Of a stretch of DNA of 64,000 bases, positions 54,241-62,427 are shown piece after piece. The stretch comes from an uncultured Candidatus Peregrinibacteria bacterium (GTDB taxonomy: Bacteria; Patescibacteriota; Gracilibacteria; Peribacterales; Peribacteraceae): NCBI GenBank assembly GCA_903825315.1, contig CAIKAD010000001.1:124001-188000 (forward strand). Direction: 5' to 3'. The position numbers and the translations under genes were made by a program. Each line of letters begins with the position of its first letter. The first letter of the stretch is position 1. Under the pieces are notes generated by a model. That model was not told where the DNA came from. It saw nothing but the letters and a program-made list of their open reading frames with translations, and did not search any database.

Positions 54241-54596
54241 GTAAAAGTATTCTCATTGCCGAGGACGATGCTTTTCTCGTCAAGATGTACAAGCTGCAGC
54301 TGGAGGGCGCGGGATACGATATTACGATCGCAACGAACGGCAAGGAAGCCCTGGAGAGCGTGGCAAAAAAGAAGCCGGATCTTCTGCTGCTCGATCTCCT
54401 CATGCCCGAGATGGACGGTTTTGAGGTGCTCAAAAAGCTTAAGGCAAGTGGAGCCAAATTCCCCATTGTCGTCCTCTCCAACCTCAGCCAGGAAATTGAC
54501 AAAGAAAAGTGTGTAGAGCTGGGTGCAAAGGATTTCTTCGTCAAGAGCGACACCGGCATCGAGAGCCTGCCCGGCATCATCGCACAGTACGTTTGA
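54237..54596 (+). CDS. Single-domain response regulator (receiver only)
   Basis: A 119-residue receiver with acidic pocket EDD (9-11), phosphorylation site Asp53 (LLLLDLLMPEMDG), switch Ser/Thr in VVLSNL and a Lys in DFFVKSD. No output domain. Its ATG overlaps the kinase stop (ATGA). It probably acts by protein contact or phosphate relay, possibly to the Hpt protein at 55035. It converges with the gene at 54597 with no gap between stop codons. Confidence 0.92.
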   Translation: MSKSILIAEDDAFLVKMYKLQLEGAGYDITIATNGKEALESVAKKKPDLLLLDLLMPEMDGFEVLKKLKASGAKFPIVVLSNLSQEIDKEKCVELGAKDFFVKSDTGIESLPGIIAQYV

Positions 54597-54980
54597 TCAC
54601 GTCGTCTTGTGTTCCACGTGCCACCGGACGACTTTTACGAGGTCGCCTTCCTTGATATCGCTCTTACTTAAGAACTCCTTGGCCCCGAGGTTCTGCGCGC
54701 GTTCCACCTCTACTTTCTGTTTGAGGTTTGTGAGAATGATGACGGGAATCGAAGTAAAGGAAGGCAACTTCCGCAATTCCTCCAGTACGTCGTAGCCGTC
54801 CTTACCCGGAAGGACAATATCAAGAATGATCACATCGGGCTGCGCCTCGGGCTTCGCAAGCATATCCAGCGCCTGTTCCCCGCTGGAAGCGACATGCACA
54901 TGTATGCCCGCTTCTTCGAGCTCTTTGCGGTAGATCTTTTGGAGGAGCGCGTCATCCTCCACGACGAGTACGGTTGCCAT
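54597..54980 (-). CDS. Second single-domain response regulator
   Basis: A 127-residue receiver with EDD (8-10), Asp54 (VIILDIVLPGKDG), IILTNL and KEFLSKSD. It has no output domain and is on the opposite strand, stop codon to stop codon with 54596. The ATG is 7 nt after TAGGAT (minus strand), one arm of the palindrome at 54988-55008. The partner kinase is unknown; nearest kinases are 51985 and 61528. Confidence 0.92.
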   Translation of the reverse strand: MATVLVVEDDALLQKIYRKELEEAGIHVHVASSGEQALDMLAKPEAQPDVIILDIVLPGKDGYDVLEELRKLPSFTSIPVIILTNLKQKVEVERAQNLGAKEFLSKSDIKEGDLVKVVRWHVEHKTT

Positions 54981-54987
54981 GGCGGGT

Positions 54988-55008
54988 ATCCTACAGGTTC
55001 TGTAGGAT
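54988..55008. promoter_or_regulatory. Palindrome in the divergent receiver/Hpt promoter region
   Basis: ATCCTACAG, GTT, CTGTAGGAT: perfect 9-bp arms. Each arm provides a TAGGAT -10-like hexamer, one for each diverging gene (7 nt before the ATG at 54980 and 26 nt before the one at 55035). It may act as a bidirectional promoter or as an operator. Confidence 0.5.
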
Positions 55009-55034
55009 TGCAGCTAATCTTTCCTCTGCTTTGC

Positions 55035-55355
55035 ATGGATCTTCACCAGTATCGAGATGCTTTTATTGCCGATGCGCGTGAGCAGCTTGCGCTGCTGAGC
55101 ACTTCGCTGCAGATACTCCACACCCGCCTTGCCGACGGTGCGGCACTGGAAGGAGTGCGGCGGGCGTTCCACACCCTCAAGGGCACGTCCGGGACCATGC
55201 AGTATGCGGCACTCTCTGCTTTTTGCGGGGAGCGGGAGACGGAAGTAAAAACTCTCCTGGATTCCAAGGGAACGCCTTCCCCGGAGAACCTCACAGCTTG
55301 GGATTCGTCTTTAGCCCATCTGCAAAAGGAAATCGACGCTATCGCGGGAGGATGA
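55035..55355 (+). CDS. Histidine phosphotransfer (Hpt) protein
   Basis: A 106-residue four-helix Hpt domain with phosphoacceptor His46 in AFHTLKGTSG. The longer frame from 54894 is rejected because it runs back over the divergent promoter and the opposite gene. Hpt proteins carry phosphate between receivers and kinases, so it may link the two lone receivers with the PAS kinase or the chemosensory system. It resembles the P1 domain of the CheA at 58859 (LSHSTKG), and might even complement the broken cheA. Confidence 0.88.
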   Translation: MDLHQYRDAFIADAREQLALLSTSLQILHTRLADGAALEGVRRAFHTLKGTSGTMQYAALSAFCGERETEVKTLLDSKGTPSPENLTAWDSSLAHLQKEIDAIAGG

Positions 55356-55448
55356 GAGGCGGTTCTTCCTCTCCTGCAAATAGGATATAAGATACTGATT
55401 TATAGAATTTATCAACATCCGGAGCCTGCAGGAAACGCGTTTTTTCGC

Positions 55449-55454
55449 TATAAT
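55449..55454 (+). promoter_or_regulatory. Consensus -10 box of the chemosensory operon
   Basis: A perfect TATAAT, 21 nt before the cheW ATG at 55476. No -35 consensus and no sigma28-type (flagellar) box. It is the only obvious promoter before the run of genes from 55476 to 62307. Confidence 0.6.
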
Positions 55455-55475
55455 ACTTGGAAAACCAAACCTCCT

Positions 55476-55970
55476 ATGCCCGTTTTCCAAAAGGACCCAT
55501 CGTCCCCGGCGGAGCCGCAAGCGGCTGCGCAGTTTCTCGTCTTCACGCTGCGTGGAGAGGAGTACGCACTTCCCCTCACGGACATTCGTGAGATTGTGGC
55601 GGTTCCGGAAACCACTCCCGTTCCCAATATGCCGCCCGCCGTGCGCGGCGTGGCGAATTTGCGGGGAAGGGTGGTGACCGTGATCGATCTCGCCGCGCAT
55701 CTCGCGCTTCCTGCTTCGGAAGAGACCCAGCCGCTTATCATTGTCGCGGAGAAGGGCAACGAACTCTTCGGCCTCCTTGCGCACGAAGCCAGGGAAGTCC
55801 TTCGCATCGAACCCTCCGAACAACAGGAGACACCGGAGACGCTGCGCTCGCACCCGGGCGCCCACGCCCTTAAGGGCGTCATTGTCCACAAGGGGGCAAC
55901 CGAGCGGCTCATTCTCTCCCTCGATCTCCCGCACATTCTCGGCGCGTTCGGCGCCGCCCATTCTTCGTAA
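55476..55970 (+). CDS. cheW: Chemotaxis coupling protein CheW
   Basis: A 164-residue CheW-fold protein that links receptors to Che[52 protein letters not shown] is the characteristic sequence, with the conserved PxxxxGVxNLRG loop. First gene of the cluster; mcp follows 31 nt later. Confidence 0.93.
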   Translation: MPVFQKDPSSPAEPQAAAQFLVFTLRGEEYALPLTDIREIVAVPETTPVPNMPPAVRGVANLRGRVVTVIDLAAHLALPASEETQPLIIVAEKGNELFGLLAHEAREVLRIEPSEQQETPETLRSHPGAHALKGVIVHKGATERLILSLDLPHILGAFGAAHSS

Positions 55971-56001
55971 TTTTTGTTTCCATCCCTTTCCCCCCGCCTG
56001 T

Positions 56002-57855
56002 ATGGCGCATCCGTTCTCCCGCATCACCGGCTCCCTCACGGGACGCTTCGTGCTGTGGTTCCTTGTTGTTGCGATCGTGCCCATGGCACTGGTCGGGTAC
56101 CTTAGCTACCGCAATGCGGCAGTTGCACTCGAGGAGCGCGCGCATGATCGCATCGATGGTATTGCTGCCCAGCGCGAGAAGACGATTGTGGAGAATATCA
56201 AAGGGCAGGAACAGACGTTGTTCGCATTTTCGGAAAGTGACCTCTATCACGCATGTACGGATGTGCAACAGATCCAGGGGGATCTGGAAGAAGCACTCGC
56301 GAAGATGCCATCGTTCTATGACCTGATGATTCTCGACCGGAACGGCAAAATCATAGCTGCTGCTCTCCGGTCCGAGATAGGGTTGGATAAATCGACGGAC
56401 GTCCTGTTCTCCGAGGCAAAGAAATCGCAGCAGACGTACCTTAAGGATGTGTACCTTTCGTCGACCACCAAGGAGATAGGATACAGCATCTCGGTGCCGC
56501 TTAATTGCGGCGGCGTGATGGTGGGGCGCGTGAAGCTGGATCAATTGAATTCGATTGTCAGTGACACAACCGGGCTCGGGACCACGGGGGAATCATATAT
56601 CGTCAACGGGAACGGCGTTCTCATTACGGCGTCGCGCTTCCTCGGCCCGGAGAATATCCTCAAGAAGACCGTTTCCACGGCCGGGGTACAGGATTGCATC
56701 AACGGCAAAGAGGGCGTCGGCCAGCAAACGGATTACCGCGGGGCGGAGGTGGTCGGTTCGTACCATTCGGAAAAGCTGCAGGCGGCTACAGGGCAGAAGT
56801 GGTGCCTGGTGACGGAGACAGACAGGTCGGAAGTTCTCGCGCCCGTTGTTGCGCTGCGTAACACGGTCCTCCTCATCGCCGCCGTTATCGCCGCCGTCGT
56901 TGCGTTGCTGTCGTGGTACGCTTCCCGCTCAGTGGGGGAATTCGTCCGCCGGCCCATTCGCGTTGCTGTGGAGCAGCTCAGCGCGTCTGCCATGGCGCTC
57001 TCCGCGTCTACCCAGCAGAGCGCAGCTGCAGCGCAGCAGAATTCGGCCATTGCCCAGCAGCTTGCGACAGGATCCACCAGCCAGTCCAAGCGCGCCGAGG
57101 AGGTGGCGCAAGCGGTGCATGATATGAACAATGTTGTTCAGCAGATGTCTTCCTCCGCGCAGGAGGCGGCTGCAAGCGGGACACAATCCTCCAAGATGGC
57201 GCAGAACACCGGTGAAAACTCCGAAAAGATCGGCAAGCTCGTGGAAGCCATTACGAATGTAGCGGAGCAGACGAACATGCTCGCGCTCAACGCCGCCATT
57301 GAGGCAGCGCGTGCCGGCGAGGCGGGACGCGGGTTTGCGGTGGTGGCCGAGGAAGTGCGCAAGCTCTCCGAGAACTCCGCCAGGAGCGCCGATGACATTA
57401 AGGGCGTCGTCGGCAACACGATTGGGAACATTGGGGAGACCGTGAAGGGCATCCAGGAATTTTCCAAGAGAGTGGAAACGCTCTCCGCTTCCATCCAGCA
57501 GCAATCGGGCAGCATCGCCCAGATTGCCAAGACCATGGAAGCCATTGCGAGCATCGCCCAGCAAAACGCCGCGGGTGCCCAACAGCTCTCGGCTTCGGTG
57601 CAGCAGCAGAGCGCGGCCAACCAGCAGATTTCTGCGGCGGTGCAGCAGATGGCCGCCATGACGCACGAGCTCAGCGCTCTTGCCGGCGAGCAGGCCGATA
57701 CCGTTGCGTTGCCGGTTCTTCACAAACATGACAACGCGGAACGGGAGGATGCGGCGGAACGACAGGCTCCCGCACGGCATTCGGAAACGCCGAAGCGGAT
57801 GAAAACGGCCAGGATCTTCCCCAAGCAACCGCCCGCAGAGCCGGCAGTCGCCTAA
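56002..57855 (+). CDS. Methyl-accepting chemotaxis receptor
   Basis: With the ATG at 56002 the protein has 617 residues; a longer frame from 55741 overlaps cheW out of phase. Two transmembrane helices (about 16-36 and 290-312) enclose an extracytoplasmic dCache-like domain ([35 protein letters not shown]). The cytoplasmic signalling hairpin is intact: [29 protein letters not shown] domain is reduced or hard to see. Gln/Glu-rich helices ([16 protein letters not shown]) could hold methylation sites for CheB and a CheR that is not in the window. The Arg/Pro tail is basic and lacks an NWETF-type pentapeptide. Confidence 0.93.
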   Translation: MAHPFSRITGSLTGRFVLWFLVVAIVPMALVGYLSYRNAAVALEERAHDRIDGIAAQREKTIVENIKGQEQTLFAFSESDLYHACTDVQQIQGDLEEALAKMPSFYDLMILDRNGKIIAAALRSEIGLDKSTDVLFSEAKKSQQTYLKDVYLSSTTKEIGYSISVPLNCGGVMVGRVKLDQLNSIVSDTTGLGTTGESYIVNGNGVLITASRFLGPENILKKTVSTAGVQDCINGKEGVGQQTDYRGAEVVGSYHSEKLQAATGQKWCLVTETDRSEVLAPVVALRNTVLLIAAVIAAVVALLSWYASRSVGEFVRRPIRVAVEQLSASAMALSASTQQSAAAAQQNSAIAQQLATGSTSQSKRAEEVAQAVHDMNNVVQQMSSSAQEAAASGTQSSKMAQNTGENSEKIGKLVEAITNVAEQTNMLALNAAIEAARAGEAGRGFAVVAEEVRKLSENSARSADDIKGVVGNTIGNIGETVKGIQEFSKRVETLSASIQQQSGSIAQIAKTMEAIASIAQQNAAGAQQLSASVQQQSAANQQISAAVQQMAAMTHELSALAGEQADTVALPVLHKHDNAEREDAAERQAPARHSETPKRMKTARIFPKQPPAEPAVA

Positions 57856-57887
57856 TTTTCCCCTATCCTACCTTTCCCCCTCCACCC

Positions 57888-58244
57888 ATGGACATACTCA
57901 TCGTCGACGATTCGGAATTCATGCGCACGGTCCTCAAGGACCTCCTCGCCAAGGCGTTCCCCGGATGCACGATCAGCGAAGCGGCGGACGGCAACCAGGC
58001 CATTGCGCAGTATCGCGCCAAACGTCCTCAGCTCCTGCTACTGGACCTCATTATGCCGGAGAAGGACGGCATGGAAGTGCTCCGGGAGATCGGCCGCGAG
58101 TCCGGCAAGAAGATTGTGGTCGTGAGCTCTGTGGGCCAGGAGGAGATGATCGAGGAAGCACGCAAGCTGGGTGCGGATGCCTACGTGGTCAAGCCCTTCG
58201 ACGAGAGTGAGCTCAAGAGCACCGTTCAGGACGTCCTCAAGTAA
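57888..58244 (+). CDS. cheY: Chemotaxis receiver CheY
   Basis: A 118-residue receiver: VDD (6-8), Asp53 (LLLLDLIMPEKDGMEVL), Ser/Thr in VVVSSVGQ and Lys in YVVKPFDESEL. It lies between the receptor gene and cheB and may serve as classical CheY. Because the following CheB lacks its own receiver, the gene could also be the split-off receiver of CheB. The target would be the pilus motor rather than a flagellar switch, since no flagellar gene is present. Confidence 0.88.
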   Translation: MDILIVDDSEFMRTVLKDLLAKAFPGCTISEAADGNQAIAQYRAKRPQLLLLDLIMPEKDGMEVLREIGRESGKKIVVVSSVGQEEMIEEARKLGADAYVVKPFDESELKSTVQDVLK

Positions 58245-58260
58245 TCCCTCCTTCCGTCCC

Positions 58261-58857
58261 ATGGCGCCCCACGGCCAGAACCGGCCCGAGGAATTCCCCG
58301 TCGCCGTCATCGGCGCTTCCACGGGTGGGCCGCCGGTGGTGCAGGACATCCTTACGCGTCTCCCCGCCACCACACGTGCCTGCGTTCTTGTGGCGCAGCA
58401 CATGCCGGGCCATTTTACGCAGCACATGGCCGAGCGCCTGGCAAAACTTGTCTCCCTTCCCATCCACGAGGCGCGGGATGGCGAACCGCTAGTGTCCGGT
58501 ACCATTATTATTGCGCCGGGCGAACACTGTGCGGAAATCGTGCGTGACCGGCAGGGGATACCGCGCTTCCATCTCGAAGCTGCTCCCTGCAAGGGCGAAA
58601 CGTCGCCTTCCATCGATCTGCTCATGCGGAGCGCCGCCAAAATACTCGGCAGGCGCGTGACAGGGTTCCTCCTCACCGGCATGGGCAGGGATGGCGCGTT
58701 GGGCATGCAGTTCATCCATAGCCTGGGGCACCGCACGTACGTACAGGATCCTCCGACGTGCGTGGTGGACAGCATGGTGCAGCACGCTATCGGTTGCGAT
58801 GCCGTCCATGAAGTGATCAAACCCGAACGGATTCCCGCCATCATCTCCCATCTGTAA
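58261..58857 (+). CDS. cheB: Receiver-less CheB methylesterase/deamidase
   Basis: A 198-residue CheB catalytic domain that removes methyl groups from receptors. The triad is Ser20 (GASTGG), His47 (AQHMPGHF) and Asp144 (GMGRDGA). A normal CheB has an N-terminal receiver of about 130 residues that inhibits the esterase until phosphorylated; it is absent here. The gene begins 16 nt after cheY, so a split cheB (receiver then esterase) is plausible. cheA follows one base after the stop. Confidence 0.9.
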   Translation: MAPHGQNRPEEFPVAVIGASTGGPPVVQDILTRLPATTRACVLVAQHMPGHFTQHMAERLAKLVSLPIHEARDGEPLVSGTIIIAPGEHCAEIVRDRQGIPRFHLEAAPCKGETSPSIDLLMRSAAKILGRRVTGFLLTGMGRDGALGMQFIHSLGHRTYVQDPPTCVVDSMVQHAIGCDAVHEVIKPERIPAIISHL

Positions 58858-58858
58858 C

Positions 58859-59128
58859 ATGGATCTCACCAAGTACATCACCATGTTCCTGCAGGAGGCG
58901 CGCGAGTACGTCGATGCGCTGGGCAAGCACCTCGTGGAGCTCGAACGGGATCCCGCGAACCAGCCGCTCCTCCAGGAGATCATGCGGCTCAGCCATTCAA
59001 CCAAAGGTATCGCCGCTTCCATGGGATTCCCCTCCACGGCCGACCTGTTCCATGCGCTGGAGGACATTTTTGATGCTGCGCGAAAAGGGAAGCTCATACC
59101 AGCAAGGATTTGGTCACGCTCTGTCTGA
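58859..59128 (+). CDS. cheA: CheA, N-terminal part (P1/Hpt), frameshifted fragment
   Basis: An 89-residue frame carrying the P1 domain of CheA: phosphoacceptor His46 in RLSHSTKGIAASMGF and helices around it. The frame breaks after GKLIP (about 59099): the next family residues (SKDLVT) lie one base back in the frame that continues to 60471. Repairing a single lost base near 59101 joins the two. The last codons of this fragment (ARIWSRSV) are read in the wrong frame. Whether the shift is real, programmed or an assembly error is not decidable here. Confidence 0.8.
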   Translation: MDLTKYITMFLQEAREYVDALGKHLVELERDPANQPLLQEIMRLSHSTKGIAASMGFPSTADLFHALEDIFDAARKGKLIPARIWSRSV

Positions 59129-60471
59129 GCTCACTGGACCGCGCAGAGGCTTCCTTTGCTTCCATCACGAAGAACCGCAAGGAGTTGCCATGCGGCGATG
59201 TGGCCACCACGCTTCGTGCCGCCCTGTTGACCGCGGCGAAGACCCCGGCTGCAGCTGCCGCCGGTGCGCAGGCGCAGGCCGAAGACGACCCGTCGTTGAC
59301 GCAGGTGGATTTTATCCGGGTCAATACGGACACCGTGGACGCCCTCACAAACCTTGCGGGGGAGTTTGCGTTGTTCGCGCAGCGGCTCAAAACGCTGGCA
59401 CCGCCCGCGCTCGCCCCCCAGTGCGAGCAACTGCAGAAGCTGGTGAACGACCTCGCCTTCTTTACGGGGGAGGTTCGCCTCGTCCCGCTGGAGCAGGCCT
59501 TTGCCCGCTTTCCCCGGCTCGTGCGCGATCTTGCGCAGACGCAGAAGAAGGACATCCGGTTCGACATGAGCGGCACGGACGTGGAACTGGATAAGACGCT
59601 CGTAGACCACCTTGCGTCCCCTCTCATCCACCTTCTGCGCAATGCCGTGGACCACGGTATCGAGACGCCGGAGGAACGCGCAGCCAAACAGAAACCCAAA
59701 GAGGGATCAATCCGTCTTACCGTGGAGCGCCAACAGGGCTTTGTCCGTGTGACCGTGGCGGACGACGGTGCACCCCTTGATCTCGCCGCTCTCAAGAAGA
59801 TCGGGAAAGCGAAAGGATTCACGGACGAGCAGATGGCGCATATCACGCAAGAGAACATTCTCGATCTCCTCAGCCTGCCGGGCTTTTCCAGCTCCGCGAC
59901 GGTGAGCGATGTGTCCGGCAGGGGTGTGGGTCTTTCCGCCGTGCGGGAAGCCGCCAAGACGCTGGGCGGGCAGCTCACACTCGCGCAGGATGCGAACGGC
60001 AAACGTTTTACGCTCAGCCTACCCCTGCAACTCTCCATCATCCCCGCCATGATCATCGGCGTCGCCGGCGAATCGTACGCCCTGCCGCTCGTCCACGTCC
60101 GGCGCCTGCTCCTCCTGCCTCGTACCGAGATCAAAGGGGAGCTGGGCACGCCGGCGGTGATTGTGAGTGGTACGGATGTGCCGCTTCTGGATCTCCGTTC
60201 CCTCTTTGGTCTTCCTGCCGCAACGCCCTCTAGCCACGTTTCCATCGTCCTCACCGAGAGCGACCGCGGCACCACAGGCCTTCTGGTGGACCGCGTGGAA
60301 GGCAAAGCCGAGCTTGCCGTTAAACCCGTTCCCGAGGCGCTCCGTACCTGTCCCCTCTATACCGGTTCCGCCATTCTCGGGTCCGGGCGCGTGGCGCTCA
60401 TCCTGGATGCGGGCAATCTGGCCCGCGAGCAGGAACGCCGTTTTTCCCCTCCCTCCACATCCCATGCCTGA
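59110..60471 (+). CDS. cheA: CheA, P3-P4-P5 part, continuing after the frameshift
   Basis: The family signal begins upstream of the listed TTG start, at about 59101 (SKDLVTL). It contains P3 dimerisation (TDTVDALTNLAGEFALFAQRL), P4 kinase with N-box HLLRNAVDHGIETPEER, G1 VADDGAPLDL, G2 SGRGVGLSAVREAA, and P5, a CheW-like domain (about 305-450). P2 (CheY-binding) is absent between P1 and P3, a small linker replaces it. Joined with the P1 fragment the protein would have about 540 residues. The last 8 nt overlap cheC. Confidence 0.88.
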   Translation: MVTLCLSSLDRAEASFASITKNRKELPCGDVATTLRAALLTAAKTPAAAAAGAQAQAEDDPSLTQVDFIRVNTDTVDALTNLAGEFALFAQRLKTLAPPALAPQCEQLQKLVNDLAFFTGEVRLVPLEQAFARFPRLVRDLAQTQKKDIRFDMSGTDVELDKTLVDHLASPLIHLLRNAVDHGIETPEERAAKQKPKEGSIRLTVERQQGFVRVTVADDGAPLDLAALKKIGKAKGFTDEQMAHITQENILDLLSLPGFSSSATVSDVSGRGVGLSAVREAAKTLGGQLTLAQDANGKRFTLSLPLQLSIIPAMIIGVAGESYALPLVHVRRLLLLPRTEIKGELGTPAVIVSGTDVPLLDLRSLFGLPAATPSSHVSIVLTESDRGTTGLLVDRVEGKAELAVKPVPEALRTCPLYTGSAILGSGRVALILDAGNLAREQERRFSPPSTSHA

Positions 60472-61048
60472 GCGCCTCTCTTCCTGGCTGGCCGACATCC
60501 TCCGCGAAGTGATGAACATCGGCGGAGCGCACGCCGCAACGGCTCTTGCGACGCTCCGCAAGGAGCGGGTCACCATTGATGTGCCCAAGGTGGAGCTGCG
60601 GAGGATCGAGGATGTGCCTGCCGCATTGGGACATGCGGGCGACGTCCGCGCCATGACGCTTCACCGCATCCAGGGAGATGTGACGGGGATCGTGATGTTC
60701 TCGTTCGATGAACAAGACGGCTCAGCTATCTCAGGTCAACAGAAGGACGGCTTGGACGCGCTGGCGGAAACGGGGAACATTCTTGCGGGAGCCTGCCTCA
60801 AAGCTATCGGAAATTTTCTCGACCTGCGCATGCAGCACACCGAACCCCGTGCCATCACGGACTACGCAGGAGCGGTGCTCAACGCCGTGCTTGCGGACAT
60901 CGGGCAACACGCCGACGACACCCTCTTCACCCGCATATCCTTCCGCATGGAAACCTCACGTATCCCGGGCCAGATGGTGATCCTGTTCGATCCCGATTCC
61001 AGCCAGAACATCCTGCACGCCGCCCAGCTGAAGACCTCCCATCCATAA
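60464..61048 (+). CDS. cheC: CheC-type CheY-P phosphatase
   Basis: A 194-residue CheC/CheX/FliY-fold protein with two active-site helices: REVMNIGGAHAATAL (near 14-28) and ALAETGNILAGACLKAI (near 102-118), each with the Glu-x2-Asn pair. CheC removes phosphate from CheY-P and binds CheD. The start overlaps the cheA stop by 8 nt; a longer frame back to 60167 is inside cheA. The presence of CheC/CheD rather than CheZ places the system with Bacillus-, Thermotoga- and archaeal-type chemosensory systems. Confidence 0.9.
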   Translation: MPERLSSWLADILREVMNIGGAHAATALATLRKERVTIDVPKVELRRIEDVPAALGHAGDVRAMTLHRIQGDVTGIVMFSFDEQDGSAISGQQKDGLDALAETGNILAGACLKAIGNFLDLRMQHTEPRAITDYAGAVLNAVLADIGQHADDTLFTRISFRMETSRIPGQMVILFDPDSSQNILHAAQLKTSHP

Positions 61049-61063
61049 CCACTCCTCCTGCCC

Positions 61064-61531
61064 ATGGAAGCCATTACCGTCGGCATGGGCGAGGTGCGCG
61101 TGGGACGGAACAACGACGTCCTCCAGACGTTCGGTATAGGATCCTGCGTCGCCGTAGTGCTCTACGATCCTGCCTGCGGCATTGCGGGCATGGTGCATGC
61201 CATGCTCAGCGCGGAGGGGGCCGCAACGGTACAGCTCGCGGCCCATCCCTTACGGTTCGTGGAGCGCGCCATTCCGTCGTTGCTCGAAACGCTCCAGCGT
61301 GAAGGGGCGCAGCGCAGACGTCTTATCGCTTTCCTCGCGGGCGGCGCCCGCATGTTTGCGACGTATAGCGATCCGTCCAATGCCATCGGGCCCCGCAACG
61401 TGGAAGCAGCGCGGAAAACACTCCGGGACCTGGGCATTGCCATCCGGCAGGAGGACACCGGCGGAACGCGAGGGCGGAACCTCCTCTTTGCCATAGCTAC
61501 GGGGACACCGACTACCGAAACCAGACAATGA
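61064..61531 (+). CDS. cheD: Receptor deamidase CheD
   Basis: A 155-residue CheD with catalytic Cys28 (GIGSCVAVVLYD) and His45 (GMVHAML), plus a third residue likely in the AFLAGGARMF stretch. It converts Gln to Glu in receptors, tuning them before methylation, and is regulated by CheC. It starts 16 nt after cheC and its stop overlaps the next gene (ATGA). Confidence 0.92.
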   Translation: MEAITVGMGEVRVGRNNDVLQTFGIGSCVAVVLYDPACGIAGMVHAMLSAEGAATVQLAAHPLRFVERAIPSLLETLQREGAQRRRLIAFLAGGARMFATYSDPSNAIGPRNVEAARKTLRDLGIAIRQEDTGGTRGRNLLFAIATGTPTTETRQ

Positions 61532-62307
61532 CCGCCATTCTGCTCGCAGTCATCGGCATCATCTGCGTCATCGCTCTCGAAGCCCTGCGGTGGCGGCTGG
61601 CCGCCGTGCAGCGGGAGCAGAAAGCCTTTATCGCCATCCTTTCGCACCAGCTGCGTACGCATATGACGAGCATCCGCTGGTACGCCAACATGTTCCTCTC
61701 CGGCGATTTCGGTCCGCTGTCCATCGCCGCCTTGGAAGCGGCGCAGAAGATTCAGACCAGCGCTGAGCGCACGGCGCAGATCCTTACGAAGTTCCTGGAA
61801 ATCTCGCAACTTGAACGGGACGATGTGGTTACCTCTCCTACCGCCGTGGACATACCTGCGGAGGTACGGAAAATTCTCTCACCTCTCCAGGCTCTGGCTC
61901 AACAGAAGAAGATCACGTTGGATATGCCTCCCGACGGGTCTCATCTCTCGGTGTTCATCGACCCGCTCCTGCTTCATGCCATTATCGATCCGGTGGCCCA
62001 GAATGCCGTTGTCTACACTCCCGAAGGGGGAACGGTGACGGTTCGGGTGGAAGCTGAAGACAGCTATGTCGTGGTGCGTGTTGCGGATACGGGCGTAGGT
62101 ATCGCGCCCAAAGACCGCAAGCGTATCTTCGGCAAATTCTTCCGCGGCCCCGGTGCCGCGCTGCTTTCCCCGGATGGGAACGGGCTCGGTCTCTATCTCT
62201 CCCGCCAAATTCTCCGGAAACTCGGGGGTACCATCAGTTTTACATCGCAAGAGGGCAGAGGGACGACATTTACACTCAAGTTCCCCCGGTCATCGCCGAA
62301 GGCGTGA
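61528..62307 (+). CDS. Membrane-anchored sensor histidine kinase
   Basis: A 259-residue minimal kinase: one N-terminal transmembrane helix (about 4-22), HisKA with His40 (ILSHQLRTHMTSIRW), and HATPase with N-box DPVAQNAVVYTPEGG, G1 DTGVGIAPKDR and G2 GNGLGLYLSRQIL. No sensor domain is visible, so it may sense via the membrane or a partner. It is translationally coupled to cheD (ATGA), unusual for a histidine kinase, so it probably belongs to the chemosensory circuit (extra phosphate input). The N-box reads N-A-V-V-Y, a slight variant of NAxxY. Confidence 0.88.
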   Translation: MTAILLAVIGIICVIALEALRWRLAAVQREQKAFIAILSHQLRTHMTSIRWYANMFLSGDFGPLSIAALEAAQKIQTSAERTAQILTKFLEISQLERDDVVTSPTAVDIPAEVRKILSPLQALAQQKKITLDMPPDGSHLSVFIDPLLLHAIIDPVAQNAVVYTPEGGTVTVRVEAEDSYVVVRVADTGVGIAPKDRKRIFGKFFRGPGAALLSPDGNGLGLYLSRQILRKLGGTISFTSQEGRGTTFTLKFPRSSPKA

Positions 62308-62410
62308 ACCGCTATCACAAAAATGCTAATAATTGAAATATTTCAATGTTAATGGCGTTTTCATATAGCGAATACTTCGGGGAATACCCATAGAAAAATA
62401 ATAGTTATTA

Positions 62411-62419
62411 TGGTATAAT
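62411..62419 (+). promoter_or_regulatory. Extended -10 promoter of the pilus ATPase gene
   Basis: TG-G-TATAAT (62411-62419), 8 nt before the ATG at 62428, consistent with a leaderless or nearly leaderless transcript. The gap 62308-62410 is otherwise very AT-rich. Confidence 0.6.
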
Positions 62420-62427
62420 TATAAGAA

